Of a DNA stretch of 64,000 nucleotides, positions 28,832-37,610 are shown in pieces. The stretch covers positions 2,914,001 through 2,978,000 of the forward strand of contig NZ_CP051626.1 in assembly GCF_012844365.1 (NCBI RefSeq), written 5' to 3'. A program made the translations under genes and the position numbers. This stretch comes from Brevibacterium sp. 'Marine' (GTDB lineage: Bacteria; Actinomycetota; Actinomycetes; Actinomycetales; Brevibacteriaceae). How positions within the stretch are numbered: position 1 is the stretch's first letter; each line of letters starts with the position of its first letter. The notes under the pieces were generated by a model. The model ran no database searches. It worked only from the letters and a program-made list of their open reading frames with translations, and had not been told where the DNA came from.

Positions 28832-28871
28832 CGGATGCGCGCCGAGGCGGGACCGCCTCGGCGCGCATCCG
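28832..28871 (-). terminator. Strong hairpin after hmp, followed by TTCTGGGTGGGG
   Basis: Arms of 19 bp (CGGATGCGCGCCGAGGCGG and its complement) flank a 2-nt gap. On the minus strand it lies 19 nt after the hmp stop and is followed at 4 nt by TTCTGGGTGGGG, the tag also seen after the hairpins at 16835 and 24568. No U-tract is present. Confidence 0.7.
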
Positions 28872-28890
28872 CACCATCCCCCGGTTGAGG

Positions 28891-30117
28891 TCAGGCGGGG
28901 ACGAGCTCGGGCACGGTCGCCCAGGTGTCAGGGCCGAAGACCTCGAAGTGGATATTGTCCTCGGGCACGTCGAGCGCATCGAGTCCGCGGCGCACGGCCT
29001 TCATGAATGGGGGCGGACCGCACAGGTACACCTGCGCGTCGACGGGGACGTCCACCTCGGCGAGATCGATGAAGCCCTCGTGGACGGTCTCACTCGTCCC
29101 CCGCGCTCCGAGCTGTTCGTACCAGTGGTGCATCCGGGCCCCCGGCAGCTGGGCCACGAGCTGCGCCATCTCCTGCCGGTGGGCGTGGGAGGCCATCGAC
29201 TGGTCGGCGTGGAGGACCGTGACCTCGCGCCGGGATTCCTTGGACACGAGGTCATTGAGCGCACCGAGGATCGGGGTGCAGCCGATGCCCGCAGAGACGA
29301 GGAGCAGCGGGGTCTCGGCCTCTTCGACGACGAGGTCGCCGTAAGGCAGCGAGCAGCGGACCCGGTCGCCTTCGAAGACATTTCCATGGATGAAGTTCGA
29401 CACCTCACCAGCAGGGACGCCCGCTTCCGCGCAGCCCGGTTCGGCCTTGATCGTCACCGCCCAGGAGTCGTTCGAACTCGTCCGGGTGAGGCTGTACTGG
29501 CGGATCTGCCGCGCCCCGTCAGGCAGCTGCACCTGGACGGAGATGTACTGCCCGGGCCGAGCCTGCGGCAGAGCTCCACCATCGGGGCGAGCGAGGAGGA
29601 GGCTGACGGTGTGCGGTGATTCCTGCCGGCGGTGGGTGACGACCAGGTCGGACCAGACGTCACCGGGGTCGACGTCGTGGTGGGCGTAGAGCGTACGTTC
29701 GGCGGCGATGAGGGTATTCGCCATATCCCAGTAGACCTCGGTCCACGCGTCCACGACCTCGGGGGTGGCCGCTCCGCCGAGGACCTCGCCGATGGCGGCG
29801 AAGAGGTGCTCGTAGACGATCGGGTACTGGTCTTCGGTGATGCCCAGCGAGGCGTGCTTGTTCGCGATCCGGCTCATCATCGCGTCGATGTTCGGCGCAT
29901 CCTCGGACACGAGCAGGCTGGCATAGGCGGCGATCGCGCCGGCCAGCGCCTTCTGCTGTTCGCCTTGGGCCTGATTGCCGCGATTGAACAGGTCAGCAAG
30001 CAGGTCGGGACGGGCGGTGAACATCCGGTCATAGAAGATCGGGGTGATGTCGCCGATGGCCGATCCGATGACGGGAAGGGTGTCTTTGACGATGGTGAAA
30101 GCGGGTCGGGAGATCAC
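28891..30117 (-). CDS. hmp: Flavohemoglobin, nitric oxide dioxygenase
   Basis: This 408-residue enzyme oxidizes NO to nitrate with NAD(P)H. Its globin domain (about 1-140) has the proximal His in ANKHASLG. The FAD domain has RQYSLTR and the NAD domain has SAGIGCTPILGAL, VYLCGPPPFM and the closing HFEVFGP. The GTG start has GGAG 5 nt upstream. A palindrome TTCTAC-N5-GTAGAA lies about 105 bp upstream and may be the site of an NO-responsive repressor. No NsrR gene is nearby. Confidence 0.96.
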   Translation of the reverse strand: MISRPAFTIVKDTLPVIGSAIGDITPIFYDRMFTARPDLLADLFNRGNQAQGEQQKALAGAIAAYASLLVSEDAPNIDAMMSRIANKHASLGITEDQYPIVYEHLFAAIGEVLGGAATPEVVDAWTEVYWDMANTLIAAERTLYAHHDVDPGDVWSDLVVTHRRQESPHTVSLLLARPDGGALPQARPGQYISVQVQLPDGARQIRQYSLTRTSSNDSWAVTIKAEPGCAEAGVPAGEVSNFIHGNVFEGDRVRCSLPYGDLVVEEAETPLLLVSAGIGCTPILGALNDLVSKESRREVTVLHADQSMASHAHRQEMAQLVAQLPGARMHHWYEQLGARGTSETVHEGFIDLAEVDVPVDAQVYLCGPPPFMKAVRRGLDALDVPEDNIHFEVFGPDTWATVPELVPA

Positions 30118-30220
30118 TTGTGCTCCTTTTGCGGCACCGGTGCACCGCGCAGCGGGAACGGCCTTTCCAGGTCGCTGTCGTTCTTGGCAGTTTCGACCGT
30201 ACTCGGACCACGACGCCGAA

Positions 30221-30237
30221 TTCTACGCATTGTAGAA
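30221..30237. promoter_or_regulatory. Inverted repeat operator upstream of hmp
   Basis: TTCTAC-GCATT-GTAGAA, extended by an A/T pair on each side (30220-30238), lies about 105 bp upstream of the hmp start. The same 6-5-6 repeat recurs at 60254-60270 before tlpA. Confidence 0.7.
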
Positions 30238-30291
30238 TATGAGATTCTTCGTACCAGCCGGGAGGCGAGGATCCCTTCGACAGCAGGAAAA

Positions 30292-30332
30292 GCGCCGCCG
30301 GCGGGAGATCTCATTCATCCCGCCGGCGGCGC
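30292..30332. terminator. GC-rich hairpin between hmp and tadA
   Basis: Perfect 15-bp arms (GCGCCGCCGGCGGGA) enclose an 11-nt loop. No T-run follows on either strand. It could separate the divergent promoters or be an old terminator; its role is uncertain. Confidence 0.45.
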
Positions 30333-30541
30333 GGCTCACATCGCTTCACACGAAGACTGGTGAGGAAAATATAGATCGAAACCCACCCCTGCGCAAGACG
30401 AAAAGCCCCCTTAGTGACATTCGTGAAACTACACGGCGGGCATTTGCCGAACCGATTCTCCGTTATCCACAGATTTGGTTTTTCACTGGATTCTTCATTC
30501 GACTACAGATAGGTTAAACAGCAAATCACGCTGTCTATTGA

Positions 30542-31531
30542 ATGATCAGGCAAGGGTTCAGAGTGGAAGCCACCGAAGTCATCACCAGCGAGGTTCACAA
30601 ACGGATCAGAGATCTCGATGTGGATCCCCGCGCCGATATTCAGCGCTCTCGTGAGCTCATTCGCACCGTCATCGCCGAATACGACGAGCGCAGCCTCGTC
30701 GCCGATCTCCCCCTGCTCGAGGACAAAGAGGCGACTTTCCGGCATATCGATCATCAGCTCTCGGGTTTCGGTGCCCTGCAGGACTATTTCGACGATCCGC
30801 ACGTCGAAGAGATCTGGGTCAACTCACCGAGCGAGGTGTTCATCGCCGTCGACGGAATCCATCAGCTGACGACGACGAAGCTCAGTTCGGGTGAACTCGA
30901 TGACCTCATCGAGCGGATGCTGCGCACCTCGGGCCGCCGTGTCGATCTGTCGCAGCCGTTCGTCGACGCCATCCTGCCCGACGGGTCCCGTCTGCATGTG
31001 GTGCTGCCCGATATCACTCGCACCCACCCAGCTGTGAATATCCGCAAGTTCATCGCCCGGCCGCGCAATCTCGCCAATCTGATCGCGCATGGATCGCTGA
31101 CGGCCGGGGCCGCCGAGTTCCTCGACGCGGCCGTGGCCAGCGGGGCAAATATCCTTGTCTCCGGGGCCACTCAGGCGGGCAAGACGACGATGCTCAATGC
31201 CTTGGCCGGCTCGATTCCGGCCCGTGAACGCACGATCTCCTGCGAAGAGGTCTTCGAACTCAATCTGCCCAGCCGTGACTGGGTCCCCATGCAGTGTCGC
31301 CAGCCCTCATTGGAAGGCACCGGCGAAGTCACCCTCCGTGCCCTCGTCAAAGAGGCGCTGCGGATGCGGCCGACGCGCATCATCGTCGGCGAGGTCAGAG
31401 AGGCCGAAAGCCTCGACCTCCTCGTGGCATTGAATTCGGGGCTGCCCGGGATGGGCACCATCCACGCGAACTCTGCCCGGGCGGCGATCACGAAGATCTG
31501 CACGCTGCCGCTGCTGGCCGGGGCCAGTGTT
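30542..31531 (+). pseudogene. tadA: TadA/CpaF-type secretion ATPase, truncated at its 3' end
   Basis: This is the N-terminal and central part of the Tad/Flp pilus ATPase: HVEEIWVNSPSEVF, the RRVDLSQPFVDA segment, Walker A SGATQAGKTT and Walker B region TRIIVGEVREAE. Family similarity ends after ICTLPLLAGASV at about 31,531; after that the frame reads unrelated sequence to a stop at 31,753. About 80-100 C-terminal residues and the following tadB/tadC genes are missing. An insertion or deletion at this point, bringing in lower-GC DNA, explains it. The truncated product is unlikely to work. Confidence 0.85.
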
Positions 31532-31637
31532 CGGAAAGGGGTGGGTAAATGGAGCCCGTCAACTGAACATCGAATCAACGGACTTCATGAGAGCGGTTCA
31601 AAAGCCGCAATTCCGTGTCACAAATCTTTTGGTGAAG

Positions 31638-33413
31638 TCATTGACGGCGAAGCCCGTAAAGGACAGCGGCGGAGCGGCCGGACAGATTCACCGATGATTC
31701 ACCACCATCAGCAAGCTCTTCATAGCGTCTGCCATCTCGAAGGAGGCCTTTAACTGACGATCGACCCACTTTGAGATGAGAAGCAATCTCAGCATAGGTG
31801 AAACCCGATCTCTTCAAATTGAGGGCGTCGAAACAACGGTATGCACGCTCAAGTGCCGAACGGTCGTTGAGAGTCCAAACGCGTTTCCCGCTGTCGCTGA
31901 TCACTATTCGTACTACCGCCTCCGGGAGTTGGCACTCGTCCCCGATTTCTGAGGGAGTCCACAACTGGTCAGCGAGCGCAAGAATGCTGTCCTTTTCGTC
32001 TAGGCTAAGCGTGTCCGGTGTAACGGAGTTGAGTCTCCTGTCTGCAACGGCTGCTTGTATCGCACGCTCCGCTTTGCTTCGTAACGACTGCAAGCCCAGG
32101 GTCCCCTTGTAGTAGTTCCGAATCAGAAGGCTGAGGTGGTCATGGAATACCTGCGGAGTGATGGCATCGGCTTCTTCTGCAGACCGTGGACGATATGCAA
32201 TTGATGCTCCGCTCTCACGAAATTGTTCGATGGCTAAGTTCCGGGCGCGGTCGGAACTCGGGTCATCGTAGAAGTAGGCATCCGCGACCAAAGCTCCGAT
32301 TGAGTCCACGTCGATTTTCAAGAGATCTGCGATTAGAGCAGGCGTCAGCCCTGCATCGACGAGGAGTCGGGCCAGAACGCAGCACTCGTAGTAGCTCATC
32401 ACCCCACCGCTACAATGCTTCGCCTCGACAATTCTCACTGGCCATACGCGATCTAGCGGCACGGCCGCCTCTATTGCCGAAGCCAACGCTGTTTCATATG
32501 CACCAGCCCACTCACCGGTAGGAACTGCGTATTCAAGTTCATCGTCGACCGGTTCCGAAGTTTGGCCAGTACGCTCGCTGAGATATCGAGTCACTGTGCC
32601 TGAAGAAACATCAAGTACCTTGCCAATAGCTACTCGTGTCATGCCCTCTGACACCATTCGACTGGCCAGTTCAACGTTCAGTGCTCGGCGAATTCTTTTC
32701 AACCTGATTCGACGGATTCTTTCAGTCTTCTGGATCAGTCTGAAAACAGAGCGATGTGGGAACGGGTAGTCAAGAAATGACCTACTATTGCATGAGCTTT
32801 GAATGCTGACGACCGAATCGCTATGTATATCCACAGCATCAGCTATTTCGTGAGCACGCTCCAACACTGTCGTTTCGAGGTCCGACCACAGGTTGAACAG
32901 GCTATACTTTCCATCATCATCGAGAGGTAGGGTCGCGAAGACGGCCCGGGCAACTTCGAAAGTTCCGCTCCACATGCGCAGCAGGGTCACCAGTGAGAGG
33001 CCCGAAAATCTCACTTCGACAGTCAAGCGATTCGATGACCACTCGTTGCCATCGGTGATTCGCGCGTTCGTGAATACCGCAAATCCCAAACTGTTGAACG
33101 TCACGATCAGCGGGAAGTACGAAGAGGCAAGTTTCGACGGCATGTAGCCGAGACGTGTACCGCCGTGCTCAACCGAAACCGCAGTCTTATCCCATGGATT
33201 ACCGGGTTCCGGCACCAGTTCAACTTTCAGACTATTATCTGACAGAGCGACGATCCGCTCCTCGTAGAAGTCGGTACCGGCAATGTTGAAGAACCCTTGG
33301 TCTGGAAGCGCCCCGAGATCCAAGGACCTCTGCGGCCGGAGGTATTCGTGTCGTGGTCGACGGTAGACTCCATCACTTGGTAGCGCTTGACTACTGTCTT
33401 CTGCTGAGCTCAT
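31638..33413 (-). CDS. HIRAN-domain protein with multiple helix-turn-helix segments
   Basis: This protein of about 591 residues has an N-terminal HIRAN-like domain (about residues 41-135: FFNIAGTDFYEERI, then EPGNPWDKTAVSV and GYMPSKLA), followed by at least four HTH-like segments (near 250, 350, 480 and 540), for example SEGMTRVAIGKVLDVSSGTV and RSGFTYAEIASHLKVGRSSV. HIRAN domains in other proteins bind DNA 3' ends or damaged DNA. No nuclease, helicase or recombinase motif is visible. The gene is lower in GC than the core and lies at the break in tadA, so it is probably foreign. The start is uncertain. A defence or element-control role is a guess. Confidence 0.7.
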   Translation of the reverse strand: MSSAEDSSQALPSDGVYRRPRHEYLRPQRSLDLGALPDQGFFNIAGTDFYEERIVALSDNSLKVELVPEPGNPWDKTAVSVEHGGTRLGYMPSKLASSYFPLIVTFNSLGFAVFTNARITDGNEWSSNRLTVEVRFSGLSLVTLLRMWSGTFEVARAVFATLPLDDDGKYSLFNLWSDLETTVLERAHEIADAVDIHSDSVVSIQSSCNSRSFLDYPFPHRSVFRLIQKTERIRRIRLKRIRRALNVELASRMVSEGMTRVAIGKVLDVSSGTVTRYLSERTGQTSEPVDDELEYAVPTGEWAGAYETALASAIEAAVPLDRVWPVRIVEAKHCSGGVMSYYECCVLARLLVDAGLTPALIADLLKIDVDSIGALVADAYFYDDPSSDRARNLAIEQFRESGASIAYRPRSAEEADAITPQVFHDHLSLLIRNYYKGTLGLQSLRSKAERAIQAAVADRRLNSVTPDTLSLDEKDSILALADQLWTPSEIGDECQLPEAVVRIVISDSGKRVWTLNDRSALERAYRCFDALNLKRSGFTYAEIASHLKVGRSSVKGLLRDGRRYEELADGGESSVNLSGRSAAVLYGLRRQ

Positions 33414-33650
33414 AGACACAGTATGATCGGTTCGGGCTTCCTTTACCGTTTCGCGACCAAAACTAGTCTTACGCGCGGTGGTGCGGTGGTATCGCTCAAC
33501 ACAGGCGCGAACGGCAGTGCGACCGATGCGACAGGGGACTCGCGGCTCACGCGACACCGTCGTGTTTCCACGCCCCAATAAGCGCAATTACCAGACACCC
33601 GCGGCGAACAGCACCGGCGCTCATGGGGACTAATTCATCTCCACAACAAA

Positions 33651-34901
33651 TCAACCGACCCAGTTCAGGCACCACACGATCCACGGCAAAGCAACTAGAT
33701 CGATGAGGACTGCACCCGCGAGTGGCACGACGAGAAACGCCTTCTCCGATCGCACACCGAATTTGGCACTGAACGCGTCCATGTTGGCCAGTGCATTCGG
33801 TGTAGCTCCGAGCCCGTGGCCGATGAAGCCAGCAACCATGGTTGCAGCATCATAGTTCTTCCCCAGCATGCGGAATACGACGAATGCAGCGAACGACAGA
33901 ATGAACGCAAGCTGAACCACCAGAATGACGACCAACGGTCCGGCCAACGACGACAGCTCCCAAATCTTGAGGCTCATCATCGCCAGTGTGAGAAAGAACC
34001 CGAGTGTGAATTGTGAGACCAAATCAACCGTACGATCGTCAATCCGCACCCAGCCGAGTTTGTCGTTGACATTGCGGAATACGACCGCGACGATCATGGC
34101 ACCGACGTAGGCCGGCAACGAGAAACCTGCCGCTGTGGAGATCCAGTTTCCCAGCGCGATGCCGATGGTCATGATCACGCCAATGATGAGAGCCACGACA
34201 AGAAGGCTCGAATAGTTGGGTCCTCCCTTGTTATCCAAGCCCGAAACGTCGACGTTCTCTCCTGTGCCCTCGGAGATTCCAGCGGAACCGCCATTCACAC
34301 GAACGCGCTCGAGTTCTGGAATTTTCACCTTGCTCCTTGAGACCAGGAAGCTCGCAAGCATTCCACCGAGCAGGCTTCCAGCGACGAGTCCGAACGTGGC
34401 TGAGGCGATGGCCACCGTTGTCGCTCCTTCAACACCCATGGCTTCGGCTGTCGGCCCAAAGGCTGCAGCTGCGCCGTGCCCTCCTTCGAGGCTGACCGCA
34501 CCAGCCATGACGCCAAGCACAGGGTTGACCCCCATGACCTTTGCAAGTCCGATGCCGATGAGGTTCTGCGCGATCGCGAGTGTCCAGCACGCTATCAGAT
34601 AGACGAATAGCAGTCGGCCGCCCTTTTTGATTGTTGCCAGAGAGCCTGCCAGTCCGATGGTGGTGAAGAACGCCACCATGGCAGGCTCCTGCAATGAAGT
34701 GTCGAACTCGATCTGCGCAGCTCCAGTCTGCCGAAGCAAGAGGACGAGAAGAGCAAAGAGGAATCCACCGATGACGGGGGCGGGGAAACAGAATCGTCGT
34801 AAGAACGCGATCTTGTGGCGTGCCCACTCCCCTAGAGCCAACAATATGAGAGCCAGCGCCGCTGATTGGACGAGATCAAGTTGAAGTTCCATCGTAGTCA
34901 T
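33651..34901 (-). CDS. gltS: Sodium/glutamate symporter GltS
   Basis: This 416-residue protein has about ten to twelve membrane segments and GltS features: CFPAPVIGGFLFALL, SLEGGHGAAAAFGPTAE in the first half and MVAGFIGHGLGATPNALANMDA in the second, the two inverted reentrant repeats. A short polar loop separates the halves (about 205-235). Its ATG overlaps the ureohydrolase stop as ATGA. It probably imports glutamate or a glutamate derivative such as formimidoylglutamate, given its operon partner. Confidence 0.92.
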   Translation of the reverse strand: MTTMELQLDLVQSAALALILLALGEWARHKIAFLRRFCFPAPVIGGFLFALLVLLLRQTGAAQIEFDTSLQEPAMVAFFTTIGLAGSLATIKKGGRLLFVYLIACWTLAIAQNLIGIGLAKVMGVNPVLGVMAGAVSLEGGHGAAAAFGPTAEAMGVEGATTVAIASATFGLVAGSLLGGMLASFLVSRSKVKIPELERVRVNGGSAGISEGTGENVDVSGLDNKGGPNYSSLLVVALIIGVIMTIGIALGNWISTAAGFSLPAYVGAMIVAVVFRNVNDKLGWVRIDDRTVDLVSQFTLGFFLTLAMMSLKIWELSSLAGPLVVILVVQLAFILSFAAFVVFRMLGKNYDAATMVAGFIGHGLGATPNALANMDAFSAKFGVRSEKAFLVVPLAGAVLIDLVALPWIVWCLNWVG

Positions 34902-35836
34902 CCTCGATTGCTTGTTAGGTCTGAGATCAGCGCCGCACCAGTGCGCGCCGTTCGGTTGTCGATGTCGAATTTAGGGTTGAGTTCTGCGATGTCGGCGTGA
35001 ACGAGTTTTCCGGTTCGAACAGCCGTGTTGACGATATGACGAACCACTTCCGCGGAAACCCCAAACCCGGCCGGCGCGCTGACTCCCGGAGCATACGCGG
35101 CGGGGAGGACATCAAGATCGATCGTCAAATAGAGATAGTCGACTGAATCCGCGAATTCGGTAACGAAGCTCTCCACGAGCCCCACGTTTCCGAAATGACA
35201 GTCAACATCTCGCAAAATCCGCGCGTCCAAGTCCCGAGCGCGGTCGAAGAGCAAACGTGTATTGGAGAATTCGCTGATTCCGATTGCCGCGTAATTGAAT
35301 GTGCGCCCAGCTGATCTCTCAGTGTCAGCTATCTGACTGAATCCCGTTCCCGAGGTCGCGCGCGCTTCTCGGCGTAAGTCGAAGTGGGCATCGATATTCA
35401 ACACGCCTAGCTTCCAATCGTCTCCAGCGCCAAGTGCCTGAGAGAGGCCAGAATAGCTGGCATAGGCTATCTCGTGTCCGCCGCCGAGCCCGATGGTGAA
35501 GTGACCGTCGGCGAGCAATTCTGCCAGCGCATCGGCGAACTCATCCTGGCCATCCTCGAGCAGTTCACGGTCAACATGCACATCGCCAGCATCGTAAAGG
35601 GGCCCCGAGTGGTGGACTGCCATCGACCCCAACATGGACCGCAGCATCTCGGGACCGGATCTAGCACCCACACGTCCGCGATTACGTCTGACTCCCTCGT
35701 CGCTGGCAAAGCCGAGCAGAGCTGTTCCGACCTCGGCACCAGAGCTCCACGGAGCTATTGTGTTGTGCCACCGAGCGTTCCGCGCGTCCGGACCATCATC
35801 GCGTCCGGTCCAAGAACTCATGTACGTTCTACTCAA
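34898..35836 (-). CDS. hutG: Ureohydrolase-family enzyme, formimidoylglutamase-like
   Basis: This 312-residue Mn enzyme has arginase-family ligands: GLGGGHEIAYASY, NIDAHFDLR and TIDLDVLPAAYAPGVSAPAG. The GGGHE form and the pattern ...APGVSAPAG are typical of formimidoylglutamase HutG, which yields glutamate and formamide from a histidine degradation intermediate. No hutU, hutH or hutI is nearby. The start is TTG 35836: it overlaps the iclR stop as TTGA and has GGGGG just upstream; ATG 35821 is the alternative. The symbol is by similarity only. Confidence 0.75.
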   Translation of the reverse strand: MSRTYMSSWTGRDDGPDARNARWHNTIAPWSSGAEVGTALLGFASDEGVRRNRGRVGARSGPEMLRSMLGSMAVHHSGPLYDAGDVHVDRELLEDGQDEFADALAELLADGHFTIGLGGGHEIAYASYSGLSQALGAGDDWKLGVLNIDAHFDLRREARATSGTGFSQIADTERSAGRTFNYAAIGISEFSNTRLLFDRARDLDARILRDVDCHFGNVGLVESFVTEFADSVDYLYLTIDLDVLPAAYAPGVSAPAGFGVSAEVVRHIVNTAVRTGKLVHADIAELNPKFDIDNRTARTGAALISDLTSNRG

Positions 35837-36606
35837 ATTATTCCCCCGCTCATTGCTTCCGCCGTACGGCGCACACTATTGATCAGTTCCCTGCTGCGGC
35901 CGACACTGCGTTCAGCTGGGGCCATCAAAGTGACTGCTCCTCGCAGATTTCCACCGTCGTCGACAACTGGAGCGCTGACACCCCAGATCCCCGAATCGAG
36001 CTCACCGAAACTGACTGCATACCCATCGCTTCGTGTCTTGGAACACTCTTGCTCGCACTTGGTTCGAACTTCGACGTCGGCGTCGTAGAATGTGTAGATT
36101 TCATTGCGAGTCTGGGCATCAAGACGAGACAGCAAAACGGTCGCCGTGGCACCCCGCAAGAGTGGCTGGGAAGCTCCCACTGAGTAGGAACACCGCAGGG
36201 TGTGATTAGACTCGACCGTTTCGACGCAGACGGCCTCGGTGCTGTGAGCCACCATGAATGCCGCCAACTCGCCTGAACTCTGAGCCAGCTGACGAAGGTA
36301 TGGTGTGATCGAGCCAGTCGCCAGGGTCGAGTCACGGTACCGTGCAGCAAGCTGCACGGCGATCGGGCCAGCACCGTAATGACGAGTGGAAGTCTTCTGC
36401 ACGAAGCCGAAGGCAACCAGCAATTTCACTAGTCGGTAGACAGTGCTCACCGGAATTCCCGTTGTCTCACCGATGTCACGCACGGTGGACTGGGGAACTT
36501 TCGCCAAGGCGCTGAGGATACGAAGCACTCTCGAATCTCGAAAGTCTGAGGCAGCTCCGTTATCCATTAGTTCCTTCATCGTCGCGGTGAGATTCCCGTG
36601 GTTCAT
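35833..36606 (-). CDS. IclR-family transcriptional regulator
   Basis: This 257-residue regulator has an N-terminal winged HTH (RVLRILSALAKVPQSTVRDIGETTGIPVSTVYRLVKLLVAFGFV) and a C-terminal IclR ligand domain (with GYAVSFGELDSGIWGVSAPV). It is the first gene of an operon with the ureohydrolase and gltS, joined by 4-nt overlaps, so it controls and is co-expressed with them. An inverted repeat TTCTCA-N5-TGAGAA lies about 35 bp upstream. Confidence 0.92.
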   Translation of the reverse strand: MNHGNLTATMKELMDNGAASDFRDSRVLRILSALAKVPQSTVRDIGETTGIPVSTVYRLVKLLVAFGFVQKTSTRHYGAGPIAVQLAARYRDSTLATGSITPYLRQLAQSSGELAAFMVAHSTEAVCVETVESNHTLRCSYSVGASQPLLRGATATVLLSRLDAQTRNEIYTFYDADVEVRTKCEQECSKTRSDGYAVSFGELDSGIWGVSAPVVDDGGNLRGAVTLMAPAERSVGRSRELINSVRRTAEAMSGGII

Positions 36607-36639
36607 TAAACAGGATCTTCCGAGTACCGCAAGGAAATA

Positions 36640-36656
36640 TTCTCATGCGCTGAGAA
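36640..36656. promoter_or_regulatory. Inverted repeat upstream of the IclR gene
   Basis: TTCTCA-TGCGC-TGAGAA, adjoining the 10-bp palindrome AGAACGTTCT (36653-36662), lies 34 bp before the iclR start. It is a likely autoregulatory IclR operator. Confidence 0.5.
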
Positions 36657-36878
36657 CGTTCTAAATTTTCTTCTCAATGCCAGTTAGATAACACGCGCAA
36701 GCGGGTTCAGAGAGTTGCATGAGTGCCTGACGCCTAACGAGGCGGCACCCTACGACCATCCGTGAGCTTCCGCGTCAGGGTCACACAGTGACAGCCGTTT
36801 GCATCATTTCGCCCGGCACATATTTCAAGTTGGTCGCTGCCGAAAAGTAATTACCTTTGATCTATTGCAATCTCTTAT

Positions 36879-36898
36879 TTGTGTGTCTAGCATCACAA
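36879..36898. promoter_or_regulatory. Dyad TTGTG-N10-CACAA directly before the GntR gene
   Basis: The dyad ends 1 nt before the ATG of the GntR regulator, and no ribosome site is visible. This suggests a leaderless or very short-leader mRNA blocked by its own product at this site. Confidence 0.45.
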
Positions 36899-36899
36899 T

Positions 36900-37610
36900 A
36901 TGGCGACAGCGAAGCACCTGGAGATCCGAGAGAGCATTGAAGCAGACATCCACAGAGGGCTCTTCGACGTGGGGCAGAAACTTCCCACAGAGAAAGAACT
37001 CATGGAGCGTTTCGGCGTCAGTCGCAACCCCGTGCAGAAGGCCATGAACGCCCTGGCGGAAGCCGGCCTCGTCTCTCGCAAACGCGGATCCGGAACGACC
37101 GTCGCCTCAACTGGCCTGCGCACCAACCTGCTCCGGATGATGGATCCTTCGCTGACCAGTCCTGAAGTCGACGGCGACCACAAAGTCGTCAGCGTCGAAG
37201 TGTCCTCAGCCGAATCATTTCCGCTCAGTCGAAACGTGTTCCCAAAAGGGCAGCCGACAGCTTCGCTGACGAGGTTGAAATACAGCGCTGATGGTCAACC
37301 ACTGGCTCTCGAACGGTGCTGCATCAACCTCAGCCGTGCGCCAGAGGTCCTCTCGCAGAACCTGGAACACCTGACGACAATCGCGTACTACAACTCTCTC
37401 GGCCTTGGGATCAGACGAGCAAACACCGTTCTCAGGGCAGCCCTCCTTGAGCCGTTCGATGCCAGCCATCTCGAGATTTCTCCCTCGGAGCCAGTCGTCT
37501 GTCAACAGCGCACCACGCATCTGGTCGATGACTCCATCATCGAGGTTGCCGAGTTTTACATCCACCCCCGAAATATGACTCTGGAGGTCAGTCAAATTGA
37601 TAACAGCTAA
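36900..37610 (+). CDS. GntR/HutC-family transcriptional regulator
   Basis: This 236-residue regulator has a GntR winged HTH (GQKLPTEKELMERFGVSRNPVQKAMNALAEAGLVSRKRGSGTTV) and a UTRA ligand domain in the C-terminal half. It overlaps the next gene by 14 nt and heads an operon of an FAD oxidase, an SSS symporter and a second FAD enzyme, which it probably represses until substrate appears. Confidence 0.9.
   Translation: MATAKHLEIRESIEADIHRGLFDVGQKLPTEKELMERFGVSRNPVQKAMNALAEAGLVSRKRGSGTTVASTGLRTNLLRMMDPSLTSPEVDGDHKVVSVEVSSAESFPLSRNVFPKGQPTASLTRLKYSADGQPLALERCCINLSRAPEVLSQNLEHLTTIAYYNSLGLGIRRANTVLRAALLEPFDASHLEISPSEPVVCQQRTTHLVDDSIIEVAEFYIHPRNMTLEVSQIDNS

Larger units (their letters stand above)
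30118..30541. other. Intergenic region between hmp and the broken tadA
   Basis: This divergent promoter region holds the TTCTAC-N5-GTAGAA operator at 30221-30237, a GC hairpin at 30292-30332 and an A/T-richer stretch from about 30350. A perfect DnaA-box sequence, TTATCCACA, lies at 30463-30471. I see no gene. Confidence 0.6.

Noticed and set aside
30463..30471. Perfect DnaA box TTATCCACA as part of an origin
   Set aside because: It is a single site with no cluster, DnaA/DnaN genes or A/T-rich unwinding region around it.
31532..31753. Continuation of the TadA frame to 31753
   Set aside because: The residues after about 31,531 have no family similarity and run over foreign DNA, so this part is not the native C-terminus.
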